This document shows positions 1 to 10,677 of a stretch of 64,000 bases of DNA, in pieces. Numbering within the stretch: position 1 is the first letter of the stretch; every line of letters begins with the position of its first letter. The notes under the pieces are model-generated. The model was given only the letters and a program-made list of their open reading frames with translations. It searched no databases and was not told the origin of the DNA. The DNA comes from Lampris incognitus (lineage: Eukaryota; Chordata; Actinopteri; Lampriformes; Lampridae). The translations under genes were made by a program, and so were the position numbers. The DNA lies in NCBI RefSeq assembly GCF_029633865.1, contig NC_079211.1:143007585-143071584 (forward strand). The letters are read 5' to 3'.

Positions 1-339
1 GACATGTTTTTTCCCCTTAAAAAAACATGGTACTGTGTGGCTGAGGGTGTATTCAGCCATTAATGAAATATTTCTACACAGAACGGGTTGAGAGATGTTG
101 CAACGTTATACTTTTGTCTTGAGAGATAGCAAATACAGTATGACAGTCAAGTCCAATGCAGCGAAAGAAATTCACTTACAAAAATGCTAAATTCATGAAA
201 TAAAAGATCTCCCTGGTAACTTACCATTGTGTACATGGTTAAATCTTCCAAGGACAAAATTAATTCCAATCCATGCATATACACCTATAAACAAATGACA
301 ACTATTACAGGAATCTGGGATTTAAACAAGTGCTGTTTT

Positions 340-485
340 TTTAAAGATTATTTTTTGGCATTTTTTTTTTTTTTTGCCTTATTTGATCGTGATAGTAAAG
401 AGACAGGAAAGGCAGGGGAGAGGAAGGGGATGACTCAGCCATATTTGGTACGCACTCTACCAGACGAGCCACCAGGGTGCCCCAA
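340..485 (+). repeat. Interspersed fish repeat in entpd4 intron
   Basis: T-rich start followed by GACAGGAAAGGCAGGGGAGA and a segment ending in a ccagggtgcccc tail. The phrase is familiar from a dispersed teleost repeat, but I cannot name the family. The rest of 1-652 shows no exon or other structure. Confidence 0.4.
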
Positions 486-652
486 ACAAGTGCTGTTTTA
501 TCAAAATAAAAGCATCTGAAAAATCATTTATAGTATATCAAGTATACAATGAATTAAAAACGCAATTAATGAAATGTTAACCAACACCTGTAGTGACAAT
601 GTATGGATACTTTTTGCAATACACCTTATCTTGTTTCTAACCTTTGACTTAC

Positions 653-2778
653 CTTCCTGTTTGCCAGAAATGACTTCTACATGGGAATCAGAGAAGAGGA
701 AGTTGAAGTTTACTGGGATATCTGTCCGCAGATCCTCTAGAAGTGCTTCTTGTTGACTGGGATTAAAATAAAACAATCTCGGCATTATTTTGTGTCATAC
801 TGTTCCGTCCACCAACATCAGTCACTGTTATGTGAATATCCTAGAACCACAACCATACCTGAGGCTTTGGGGGAAATAGTTCAGGCATAAACTACAAGAC
901 TCTTCTCAGTGCACTTGAATGTACCTTTCAGGTAGAATCCTCATTCCAGCTGTGCAAAGGATGTACAAGGGTGTTTCTTGGTGTTTGCTTTTAGGTATGT
1001 GTTGGGCTGCAAAGCTCAGTAGTGGAAATATGTAATCACTGGCTTTTTCAGGTGTTGTAGCCAATTCAGAGATGCCTACAAGGGAAAAAATACAAATTAA
1101 AAGAAAAAAAGAGTGAGATGTTGAGCTTGCATCTTAATAAAATTTAAAAAAAACTATGACTGCGTAGTGGGTGCCAGTATGCAAGTATATGGCTTTTGGG
1201 ACCATTCTTGCTCAGAAACACGGTTAGTGTCTGATGAATGAATAACCGTCACATCTTGGGAGTGTCAACGTTTATGGTGCAAAAGTATGATTTTGCACCA
1301 TAAACTTGGTTACCACTCACATAAACTGAGTAACTACTTATCATGTGCTGTTCAAGGTTTGAGTATTACCAAGCCAATATACTTTTAAAAGTTTTTTTTA
1401 TATAGTTACATCCTAGAGTGTAAAAACATTAAGCAACTCAAAGGCAGAAAGATAAGAAACTGAGGCTGATTGTTAGCATGTGATGTTAGCTAATCGTTTG
1501 AGAAAAAAAAATATGATCAGATAAGTAGTAAAATAAAAGCAAGCTTAATTTTCAAAGGTATGGGAATGGGAGTGTTTGTACATTAACTTATATTACTGAG
1601 GGCCTCCAAAGCACATTCTTTAATTCAGCCATCTGCTTATTAGAATTTAGTGCTTAGCAATATGGAAAATATTACTATGATAATCATAAGGAATATTACA
1701 CAATAGACATATCATGATATCTGTTTAAATATGCAAAAATACCTCATTTAAGAATACAACTGAGGTTTACCACATTGAACTGTTGGGTAAAGTACAATTC
1801 AATCCAAAACTAGTTTTCAAATAATTTTCTTTCAAATATTTCACACCTAACTTTGTGAGAAAGTTCAGGTAACAAGTTCTTATCATAATTTACACAACAA
1901 AATTGTGAAACACGATATGACATTATATGAATCTCATCCCCATACCATTAAAAGGATTTACCATTAAAAAAATGATAAACAATAATACTGAATTATCGTC
2001 CAGTACTATTAGAACTTATTTTGTTGGTTGAGAGTCTTGTGATGTCCAGTTAAGGACTGTCAAGTATTTAAAAAGATGTGTCCTTCTACCCTTTTGAAAC
2101 AACTTTTGAGCCATGACCGGCCTCTTCTTACCCGGCTTTATCTTCATTACCACTGGCTTGCGGTGTTGATCTCTCATTTGTCGGATGTTCAGCAATTCAT
2201 GAGGATTACCATTGTGGCGTGGCCAACAGTACACAAACACTCTGGAACCGCTACTCCCACAGTCCACCACCAGGCCATAGTTAAGGTTGGGGTTGCTTGT
2301 GTCTGTTGCCTCCACATCAGTCACTCTTGCCAAATGTCTTTCAGCCAGGGGGGAAAAAAAGGGGGGGGGGTTCAAAGTGAGATGGGGTTGCTTGAAGTCA
2401 GTATGGCACAATTAAAGATTTGAGACCCAAAATGTAATTGGGTGTCACAGAATTCCCATGCGCCAACAGTTATTTCACCTGTGGAAGTGACTCTCCTTTC
2501 TGATCCAGGTGGTGTGCCCCTTTGCAGTGACAAGCAAGAGGTAAACAAGCCCCACCAGACACACCACCAGGCCGATAAAGAGCAGTTGTCTGAGGGAAGG
2601 TATAACAAGCCGGGGAAGAACCTGGGATGACAGACTGAAATGCCAGGAGGCTGGGAAAAGGCACGAAAAGCTGATCCTGCCAAGAGAGGGAGGGAGGGGG
2701 GGGGGTTATGAAGGTCAGCATAGGTGAACATAGTGAAGTTCTGAGCACTAGGGAACATCAACAAACCAACCTTCCCAT
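653..2778 (-). CDS. entpd4: Ectonucleoside triphosphate diphosphohydrolase 4 (5' part, runs off left edge)
   Basis: GDA1/CD39 family nucleotidase that hydrolyses nucleoside di/triphosphates (UDP preferred) in the Golgi or lysosome lumen. Coding exons read on the minus strand: 2771-2778 (ATGGGAAG only), 2479-2676, 2132-2337, 925-1075 and 653-756; phases agree at every junction. The second exon gives an N-terminal cytosolic stretch (SFSCLFPASWHF) and a transmembrane helix (LLFIGLVVCLVGLVYLLLV). The third holds apyrase conserved region 1 (VVDCGSSGSRVFVY) after ARVTDVEATDT. The last two give TPLYILCTAGMRILPES (ACR2 region) and FLFSDSHVEVISGKQE. About 222 of some 610 residues are present; the rest lies left of position 1. 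ENTPD7 is the close paralogue, but CWPRHNGNP, VVMKIKPG and MRILPESQQ fit ENTPD4 better. The pairing with chmp7 also matches vertebrate synteny. Confidence 0.93.
1270..1305. repeat. Perfect 15-bp-arm hairpin
   Basis: GTTTATGGTGCAAAA (1270-1284), a 6-nt loop, then its exact reverse complement (1291-1305), inside the AT-rich entpd4 intron 1,076-2,131. Nothing else in that intron stands out. Confidence 0.7.
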
Positions 2779-3400
2779 GATGCGGATTGTCGTCGGTTTG
2801 TTAGATTACGATAGAAAAGTGACGGGAAAGTCGACTGGAGGTTGGGACGCTGGCTCCATTCTGCTTCCTTCTCGCCATCATTTCAGCCTAAGAGGACAAA
2901 ACTTGGGTTATAGACGACACGTCTGCTGTTGGAGCCTGCACTGAACAGTTAGCTGCCAGGGAAACGAAACGCCTGTTGCCAAAAACCGACTTCCCCTTGA
3001 ATTACACACTTATTTAAGTGTTAGCTTCAAATACAAACAATCGCCTTGCAAGAATGTGGCTCTGACTTAGACATCTGCCATACGCCAATAGGTACACCCC
3101 GATGCTAACACACACCGGGGAGACACCAGGCTAACGTTAGCATATCCCACCTGCGGGTTTAGCTAGCAGCAAGCCGACACGTGTGACACCTGTAAATGTC
3201 GGGAAAACACGGTGTCACGTGCCGGACTCGACGTCCATTCAATACTTACAGCGTAAAAACGAGTCTCCTCCTCCACCGAAACAACCATGGTTTGGTTTGA
3301 TGAGCTGGAAGGCGCCGGCTAACGCTAGCCAGCCATCGTCAACAACCGGCGCAGGTCGTGGCCGAATGACGTGGCAGTTCCTGCGACGGAGCGCTCGGTT
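2771..3400 (-). other. entpd4: entpd4 5' leader: noncoding exon and start-codon exon, with promoter-proximal DNA
   Basis: A strong donor (gtaagt at 3249-3244) closes a candidate noncoding first exon whose 3' end is 3250. A pyrimidine-rich acceptor (tcctcttag) opens the next exon at 2887, and the donor after the 8-nt coding start lies at 2770. DNA from about 3,100 to 3,450 is CpG-rich and includes an E-box-like CACGTG at 3179-3184 and a GACGT motif. This is consistent with a housekeeping promoter, but the transcription start is not fixed by sequence alone. Confidence 0.6.
2801..2881 (-). promoter_or_regulatory. Upstream ORF in entpd4 leader
   Basis: Within the start-codon exon, two adjacent ATGs (2881 and 2878) open a 26-codon frame that ends in TAA at 2803-2801, 22 nt before the entpd4 ATG at 2778. 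The uORF is out of frame with the main frame and does not overlap it. It would be expected to lower translation unless skipped. Its presence follows directly from the sequence if the acceptor at 2888 is used. Confidence 0.55.
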
Positions 3401-3601
3401 TTTTTCCCGCTGCTGCCCGGGCGGGGCAGGGCGGGAAGCCACGCCCACCGCCGGTCACACAGGCGTTTTCATGCCCCCCACCCCCGTTAAAGATAACGCC
3501 AATCAGGCCCTGCGGTACTCGGGGAGCCTTGTGAGGGCCGCTGGTGCTGTGTACCTACATAAGAGCCGACACTGGACGCGAGACGGTTCATTAAAATAAA
3601 C

Positions 3602-4229
3602 TTTATTTTGAGAAACATATTTGGTTGAACTCACGTGCACCCTCGAGCGCCCGGAGGCATTACAGCGACCACCATCCTATGTGATCGTAAGGGCAATGAT
3701 TGATGTGGCATGACGGGTTACTAAGTGACGTATTTATGGTTAAGAAGGCCACTGAGAACACACTGCTAAAGAACCTGTGTTCCACACTTACACACAGCTT
3801 TCAACACACTGGACAAAGACAAAACAGCTGTTCAGATTCTGGTTAAAGTAGACAAAATTAAAAGTTAACCACCATGGTGCCGTGCCAACAACCATGTTTA
3901 AAAAAGGGAAAAAAAAGAAGTTAACATACATGTTCTGAATTGATAACAGTTCGGCTTGAAAATGGGCAGCAAATTCTGAGTAGCATGTTAACGTAACCTC
4001 CTTTCGGGCATGCCACCACGATAACGGGATTCCTCTTCACAAAAAATGGAAGAGCAGTGCCTTGGTTTTTGGCAACCCCTAAAGCGAGCAACCTCTAACT
4101 ACTCATTTACTAATTTGCTCTTTCTAGACAGTTTCCGTTTTAACTTCTAAAGACTCTTAAAATATATATATGTCGATGAAGTGTTGACTCGACGCTCATA
4201 TTGGCAAATGTTTTTACCACTTGCGAGTG
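3602..4229 (-). terminator. chmp7: chmp7 3' UTR and poly(A) signal
   Basis: After the TAG at 4232-4230 the first canonical AATAAA on the minus strand is at 3607-3602, giving a 3' UTR of about 0.65 kb. The entpd4 first-exon donor lies only about 350 bp further on, so the two genes are packed tail to head. Confidence 0.6.
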
Positions 4230-7200
4230 CTACTTTGCAGGCTCCAGCCTTTTCGTTGGCGAGGTCATTTTCCTCTGCTGAAAGCCTAGGGAAGAGAGGT
4301 AAACTGTGAGTTACTTCAGAGCCTTTGTGTCACAGTAGGGCATCATAAGAGGGGGGGGGGGGGAGAGAGATAGAGAACGGTAAGCAAACCTGAATCTGTG
4401 AGGGTTAGGCGATTCAGTTCATCCTCCAGTTGCTCATCAGTGATGTCGAAGTAGTTTTGCGGTACAGGAGGCAAAAAACTCAACAGATCATTACTTGGGA
4501 GACTTCGCTCCCTAGCAGGTGAGAGGCGGTTTGATGGAACTTCGGGTAAACCGGAGATGCCGTCCAGCTTAGACTCTTCCAGTAATGATTTAAGTTCCTC
4601 CTCCAATTCATCTGTGTCTCCCCCTATTAAAAAAAGGGGGGGGAAATGATTTTAGGAACTGAAATGTCATTATGCTGTAAAATATAATGATATTAAAATA
4701 CCAAAAAAGGATGCTGTACCTGCGCTGGGCACACCACCGGCTATAACTTGGCTCACCTCATCTTGAGTATCACATAACTGGTTATACAATAAAGAACATA
4801 TGCACGTAAGCATGACTTTCACGATTCAGAATTGTAAAATGGCTTTTAAAAAAATACTGCCTTAAAATAAGCAACCTCCTGGATCTGATCGACAAGGCTC
4901 TCTGCACGTTCCACAGTCATATCTTTCAGAGAGAGTCGCATGGCAGCTACTCCAGTCTGATATGCTTGAATAACCTAGAGAAGCAATTGGCAAAGACACA
5001 GAAAACAGCTTTGATAAACACAACTGGATAATGAAGCTGGGATCATATAGACTGTACAAAATGATCAGGAGTAAATGCTTTTTTTTCTTCCATATAACAC
5101 TGGCATTAAGCATTGATTTTTATTCTGCCCCTCACCATCTTATCAGTCTGTGACTGGGCAATTTTGTCCAGAATTCCTCTTATAGTCTCCAGCTGGGCAA
5201 ACAATTTGTCTGTTCTCTTTTCTACCCTCTTGCGGCCTCTAAGGCACCTTAGAGCCTGTGGAATAATTCATGAATATGAACAGTGAATGGAATAGTAATA
5301 GCATTGAGTGGCTGAGTATAGTAAATGGGTTTGGCAGTTGAACATTAGGGAAAACCTGAGATTTCTTCCCTTCCCGCAGCAGCATCCTCGCTTCTTCTCT
5401 GCACCTGTGCATAGATAACACAAGCAGATACTGGCACTCACTTTGCAAGATGTCTACATACAAATGCAATCAATCCGGCCGGGGTTAAGATCCCATACGT
5501 TGAGAATGACAAACCCCAAATCAAGCGAATCATTTGATTAGCTTAGAAGGTCAAGTCTGGGGGAAGTGGTACAATTGGTGGTGCTAAAGGGCTCCGAAAC
5601 TTTTCTAGGCGTGGTACCACATAGCTGTGGTCAAAATGATTGCCTAACACGAAATGACACATTTATCAAACTTGGCATGATGAAAAACGCTACACGTTCA
5701 TATTTGACTTTACACACTTGTCTGCTTCAAGTCCCAGTGCCTCCACACGCTCTCGGAGAAGTTTTTCGCTGCGCTGAAGCTGGTAGATGCCCACATCCAC
5801 ATCACTGACTGGAGTGACACGATCCTGCCCAGGCTGAGAAAACTTCACAATCTGAGAAGAGCAAGACAGGACATGATGTGTTGGCTCTACTGGCAGGTTT
5901 TGTCTTGATAATCTTGATTCTGAGGTTATGTGTTACCTTTTCACCTTCATGCAACAAGACGGTCACTTGCTTCTCTCTCTGCAGCTGCAGCAGGGCCATA
6001 CACAAGGTACTCTCATCAGCACAAACATGGGAGGTCAGTGTACAAAGCTCTTGAAAGGACAGGAGATAGCTGTTTGCGAAGTCGCTCTTCCTGTACACCT
6101 CAAGCAGTTGTCTCGCCTTCTCCTGTAAAACAAGTGAATTTACCCTTTTCGGACACAAACAACTTAAATCTGCTTACTGAAACAATTTGATCTACACGCA
6201 CCTTCACTAGCTCTATAACGACGAAGGATTCTTCCAAAGACACCCGACCGCTTCCAAGAAGAGTAGAGAAGGTCCATTTCAAAGGCTTCACCAGCAGCAG
6301 CCCTACACCCCAGGACAGCCATCCAGAGTCCACGTTGGCAGCAAACTCAGACTCTCTTTGTATCTGACCACATCTGGTAGAGGTTTCACAAGACATCACA
6401 AGTAAATGCACATGCAGCAGGGCTGGAAAATAACTCCAGCATCATTATTTATCGTCTTACGTGGGTACCGTGTTGGGATGAAATTCGGATAATCTCAAAT
6501 GGCGATACAGAATTTTGTTGTCAGAATTAATAACGACAATCCACTATCTAAAATTTCTCGCAAAATGAGGGTCTGAAACGTTTGAGGGAATGCAATTTGA
6601 AAATTAATTTTGGTTTGACATTACACTTTACATGAGCGGGCAGTTCAACGCTACGAGCCTCAGCTGAAAAAAACCCCCAAATGTAAACGTTGTACTTTTG
6701 CACATGTAAGCAGATATTGTAATTATACATACATATCCTGTAAAATCCCCTGTGATTATCGTGATAATAACTTCCATATCGTCACCTTCTTAACATAACG
6801 GCCTAAGTCAGTGGTTCTCAACCTTTTTGGGGTCCTGGACCCCCTGCGTATTTTTGATCTACCCTGAGGACCCCTCCGCCTGATCTTGGGGGAGGGGGGT
6901 TGCAATTTGATGGAAACAGTAGAAACTGCATTTTAAATTGCATTATAGCATTTATTCACTCTTTGGGGCAAAAATAAGAGCTTTCAGTTGTAACTTAGAT
7001 ATATGTAACAAAACAGAATTCTTATGCAGTAACTTTCAGATATATGTAACAAAACAGAATATGTATTCAGTAACTTTCAGATATATGTAACAAAACAGAA
7101 TATGTATTCAGTAACTTTCAGATATATGTAACAAAACAGAATATGTATTCAGTAACTTTCAGATATACGTAACAACAGAATTTTTATGCAGTAACTTTTA

Positions 7201-8053
7201 ACAATGCAAACGGGAGTGAGATCTCTTATTAAAATACAATAAATTACACTTATGAAACAGATGTAATTAGAGAAAAAAGTCGTTACCCTTTATAGTTTAG
7301 GTAGATAAAGGTCTCAGTCACATGTGAGTAAAATAATCCTATTTCTATAAATGTCATAGGATCTTTTTTTTAAAGATATTTTATTTTCACGGACCCCTTG
7401 CAATTACACCACGGACCACTAGGGGTCCGCGGACCCCCGGTTGAGAAACACTGGCCTAAGTCATATTTTCAAGTTTAAAAACAAAAACAGAATAAACTGA
7501 AACTGAAACAAAATTTGGTCACGTTTCTTCTGGCAGGGAAGGAGCCTCGAGCTGGCGCGAGAGGGGGAGCGGTACCAACTCGGACGCGGAATAAACTGAA
7601 ACTGAAACAAAACGTGTCCATTTATTCTGATTGTTTTCGAACAACTTGAAAACACGACTCGGGCCACTGATCTAAGAAGGGGACGATCTCCGCCTCGCAC
7701 CGAGTCATGCAAGGCAGGCTACGCCCGCACGGCTCTGGGAGGTCATTAGCAGAAGCCTCACACCGGACGAGTCCAACAAGTTACCTGGCCATGCACTGAA
7801 TGACAGTCCCCAAACCCAGAGGCCAGGTCCCCTTTCTGCGGAAGATCCTGTTCAGCTCTTGCACACTGACACACACCGTGCCGCGGCTCCTGCAGTTCTG
7901 CACGATCAGGGACGTCCAGAAGTCCAGTTTGCTGTCCCAGTCCGTCGTGTTCACGTCGCGGTTTTCCTTGAAGTCCGAGAACAGGAAATTCATCCGATCG
8001 TCGTCCTCCCACTCGGCTGGCAGGGGCGTCTCGGCGGCGGCGGCGGCAGACAT
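4230..8053 (-). CDS. chmp7: Charged multivesicular body protein 7
   Basis: ESCRT-II/ESCRT-III hybrid that recruits ESCRT-III to the reforming nuclear envelope (with LEM2) and works in endosomal sorting. Ten coding exons: 7785-8053, 6202-6373, 5937-6122, 5718-5851, 5356-5404, 5136-5255, 4876-4974, 4720-4777, 4390-4623, 4230-4285. They sum to 1,377 nt, 458 codons plus stop, close to the human 453. The start ATG at 8053 is followed by an acidic segment and [15 protein letters not shown]. Residues about 1-230 form the ESCRT-II-like winged-helix part ([20 protein letters not shown]). A basic, helical Snf7-like core follows ([51 protein letters not shown]). The acidic C-terminal part includes [15 protein letters not shown], a MIM-like helix, and ends [11 protein letters not shown]. 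All junctions keep phase. Intron 1 (6,374-7,784) carries a hAT MITE. Confidence 0.96.
6809..7453. mobile_element. Non-autonomous hAT element with intact 8-bp target duplication
   Basis: 645-bp element in chmp7 intron 1. Ends are CAGTGGTTCTCAACC and, inverted, CAGTGTTTCTCAACC. It is flanked on both sides by GCCTAAGT (6801-6808 and 7454-7461), the 8-bp duplication typical of hAT transposition. There is no coding capacity. Subterminal GGGGTCC/GGACCCC blocks extend the inverted repeats. Confidence 0.88.
7003..7195. repeat. Tandem 41-42 bp repeat inside the hAT element
   Basis: About four to five copies of a unit containing CAGTAACTTTCAGATATATG followed by TAACAAAACAGAAT. First and last copies are diverged. 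It looks like an internal expansion within the MITE. Confidence 0.75.
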
Positions 8054-8535
8054 TGTTTTAACGGAACACACAACACAGCCGTGATCTCCACGCGAGTCGG
8101 TGGGCTCGTGACGTGCCCCCCCCCTCGCCCCCCGGCAGCTAAACTCAACACTTTGTGGCTAAGCGACGTCCGCTGGCTCGATCCGAACCAGCGTCGAGTG
8201 AGCGCGAAAGCGGGCGTGTTCGGACCTTCGGGTGCGCGTTAGAAGGCCGCGACGCGGCGTCAAAGAGGTGGCGGACGCGCTTAGTCTCGCACGGCCGGGC
8301 CGACGTCCGCGCAGGGGGCGGACATGCCCGGGTCTGCCAAAGTGAGCGTGGGACGTAGTTCGCTCGCGGGAGCTGACGCGTCAACAAGCGCGACCGAGGG
8401 GGTTCGCACGTTTTTGCAGCCCGGGACGGCGCGAGCGCTCCGGAGCTCGCGTCCCCCGTTGAGGGTATGCGGGTGACGTCACAGGCGCGGTGACGCGGCG
8501 CTGAGTGGCAAAAAAAAGACCCGGGCGGCGGCGTT
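8054..8535 (-). promoter_or_regulatory. chmp7: CpG-rich promoter region of chmp7
   Basis: Dense CpG immediately upstream of the chmp7 ATG, including TGACGTCA (CRE-like, in the segment gggtgacgtcacagg near 8472). No TATA box was seen. A second CpG-rich block resumes at about 9,770, beyond two LINE insertions. The original island may have been continuous with the THAP exon start at 9,823. Confidence 0.55.
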
Positions 8536-8536
8536 A

Positions 8537-9030
8537 ATGGAGAGACTTCCCACGAGTTTATCGCTGATTTTGTCTTTTCTGATTTTCACCTTCACTATGA
8601 GAATGTTATTTTTTTGTTTTAGTCATTTTAATCACAAAGGCGGTGATGCATTCTTTTTTATAAATATGCTTTTATTTTTAGCCAAGTTTCATACACATAT
8701 ACATGTAAATTCTCCAACAGAAAGCCTCAACTCTTTGCACTTGAAAAAGAAGTTGAACAATATATAACGACGATCTCTACTTCAAAAAACACAAAGGATT
8801 TAAAAACCATCAACGTTTGCAAATCTCTGAATCTGTTTACATAAAATATGATCTCACCTTTATTTACTTATTTTTTTCTGTTATTTATTTTTTATAATTT
8901 ACTTTCTCTTTTGTGTCTTTATTGTTTTTTTTAATCTTCAATCTATTGTTTTTGTGGTGTCTCGTGTGTCTATTTTGCTCTGTTTGAATGTATTTGAAGT
9001 ATCAATAAAGTAAGAAGAAGAAAAAAAAAG
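8537..9030 (+). mobile_element. LINE-like 3' UTR fragment with poly(A)
   Basis: AT-rich segment without coding capacity, ending in AATAAAG and an A-rich tail (9003-9030). Flanked by related GGCGGCGTT sequence before (about 8527-8535) and after (about 9035-9043), which reads as a target duplication. Family not determined. Confidence 0.45.
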
Positions 9031-9031
9031 A

Positions 9032-9766
9032 GTGGCGGCGTTCATTTGGTCTGCCTTTGTTGGTGAAAAAATTGTTTGGGGAAAAATGTGGCTTTTACCT
9101 CATAAGTTCCTCTTGACTCATAAAGTAAAAGAAATATCTTTCAAAATTATTCATAGATTCTATCCAACTAATCATTATTTGCAGAGACTTAAGGAGGAAA
9201 TTGATGTGAGTTGTTCTCTCTGTGGTTTGTTTAATGAAACGTGGGTTCATTTATTCTGGTCTTGCCCACACGCTAAACAACCGTGGAGTAGGTTGTCACG
9301 TTTGATTATTGATCATATTTACCCTCATTTCACCCTGAGTTGGAAAAACGTATTGTTTGGATATACTGAATTTGATAGAAACCTCGATTCTCAGTATTAT
9401 TCAATCAATCTGCTAATTATCTTAACAAAATTGTATAGTCACATATCTAAATTCTCCAGCAAGAAACCTAATTTTCCTGCGCCGTCTGCGTATATCAAAC
9501 AATATATTTCATCAATATCCGATAGTGAAAATAAAAACGCTGTAAAAAACATACAAGCACTTTATGATTTACAAAACATTTAGTTAAGTGTGTAATTTAT
9601 TTGTTTTACTTTATACAATCCCCCTGGCGTATTTATGTTAATGTTTATGATAATATATGTGTTAATGTTGTATGCATTTAATAACGTGACTATTGTTGAT
9701 TGACGTTGTTGTATGCTATTTTTGTTCACTTTTGTTAATAAAGTTCTTTTAAAAAAAAAAGAGAGA
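9032..9766 (+). mobile_element. 5'-truncated L1/Tx1-like LINE, ORF2 C-terminus and 3' UTR
   Basis: An open frame to TAG at 9583 encodes the end of a LINE ORF2: FKIIHRFYPTNHYLQRL, then a zinc-knuckle-like CSLCGLFNETWVHLFWSCPH, as in fish L1/Tx1-type elements. A 180-nt AT-rich 3' UTR follows, with AATAAAG and poly(A) at about 9738-9765. The reverse transcriptase and endonuclease are missing, so this is a dead 5'-truncated copy. It sits next to another LINE tail at a near-identical target (GGCGGCGTT before, GACGGCGTT after). Confidence 0.75.
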
Positions 9767-9822
9767 AAAAAAGCGTGACGGCGTTAAGCGTCCGGCTTGC
9801 GCGCGGCGGAAACGCGCGTGAC

Positions 9823-10000
9823 ATGGTGAAGAGCTGCTGCGCGGTGGGCTGCGCCCGTCGGTTTCGCAAGAAGTCGCGCTTGCCTTTTTACAGACTGCCG
9901 AAAGATGAGCGCAAGAGAAACAGGTGGATCGCTGCGATGCGCAGAAACAACTGGAATCCCGGCGCCGAGTCGTGGATATGCGGTTCCCATTTCGTGTCAG
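9823..10000 (+). pseudogene. THAP domain exon of an ISL2EU-type transposase
   Basis: Starting at ATG 9823 the frame reads as a THAP zinc finger: C-x4-C near the N-terminus (CCAVGCARRF), basic LPFYRLPKDERKRNRW, then WICGSHFVS with the conserved W, C, H and F. It ends at a plausible donor (CAG|gtgggc, 10000/10001). In ISL2EU/Harbinger-like DNA transposons a THAP domain precedes the HTH and DDE parts, and an HTH fragment lies downstream on the same strand. A host THAP gene remains possible because the exon sits in a CpG-rich block head-to-head with chmp7, but no intact downstream exons were found. Confidence 0.6.
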
Positions 10001-10279
10001 GTGGGCTGACGTTGGATTTCTGGGGTAACGTTAGGTGGTAACATCATAAAGTCATATGCTGTATTGACTACGCGTCAGTTAAATATTTAGCATCTTGCAT
10101 AAACTTCCTTGTGTTGTGTTCTACAAACAAAGGGGGGGGGGAGTGGTTGGGCTAGCCACCTAGCTAGCCAAGACAACCCCTCATGAGGAGGTACTCCGCA
10201 AAGTTAGGTTAGACAGTCAGACAACTTTCCAAGTTTCTACAAAACATGCTGAAATGTGGTACCAGCATCACATTCCTAG

Positions 10280-10657
10280 TGTAAACTACTAATAAGACAC
10301 GTTAGCCCCTAGCTAGCTAGCGGCTATGACCCTTTAGCCGAGCGGTTAGTGATGCCGCCTTGTGGTGCAGTACACCCCGTATCGAATCCCGCACCGGGCA
10401 AGAATGTAACCGGTTACATTGGTGGCAGCGGTGGGAACCGGAAGTGTGCAGATCCTCAGAAGTCTCTTCGGAGCGCGGGAATGACAAAGCGCGAGGGCGC
10501 GCTTCCGGGAGAGGGTGACGAATGTAAACTACTAATAAGACACGTTAGCCCCTACCTAACGGGTCTGACCCTTTAGCCGAGCGGTTAGTGGCGTCGCCTT
10601 GTGGTGCAGTATACCCCGTATCGAATTCCGCACCGGGCAAGAAAATAACCGGTTATA
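10280..10657 (+). mobile_element. Miniature LTR element (TRIM-like): LTR, tRNA-Leu PBS, LTR
   Basis: Left LTR 10280-10418 and right LTR 10523-10657 are near-identical, begin TGTAAACTAC and end GGTTACA (right copy mutated to GGTTATA). The 104-bp internal part starts with TGGTGGCAGCGGTGGGA, complementary to the 3' end of tRNA-Leu, one T after the LTR. It ends in purine-rich GGGAGAGGGTGACGAA just before the right LTR, as a polypurine tract should. The flanks are CTAG on both sides, a 4-bp target duplication. Each LTR contains a tRNA-like stretch with an A-box (TAGCCGAGCGGTTAG) and a B-box-like TATCGAATCCC. There is no coding capacity. Confidence 0.65.
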
Positions 10658-10677
10658 CTAGCTAGCTAGTTAGCTAG

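Noticed and set aside
653-2778. Assignment of the nucleotidase to ENTPD7
   Set aside because: ENTPD7 is very similar, and the N-terminal SFS-LFPASW could suggest it, but the conserved-region sequences and the chmp7 neighbour favour ENTPD4.
10327-10400. Functional tRNA gene
   Set aside because: A and B boxes are good, but the acceptor and anticodon stems do not pair convincingly and the unit recurs as part of an LTR-like repeat with no poly-T terminator at the expected place.
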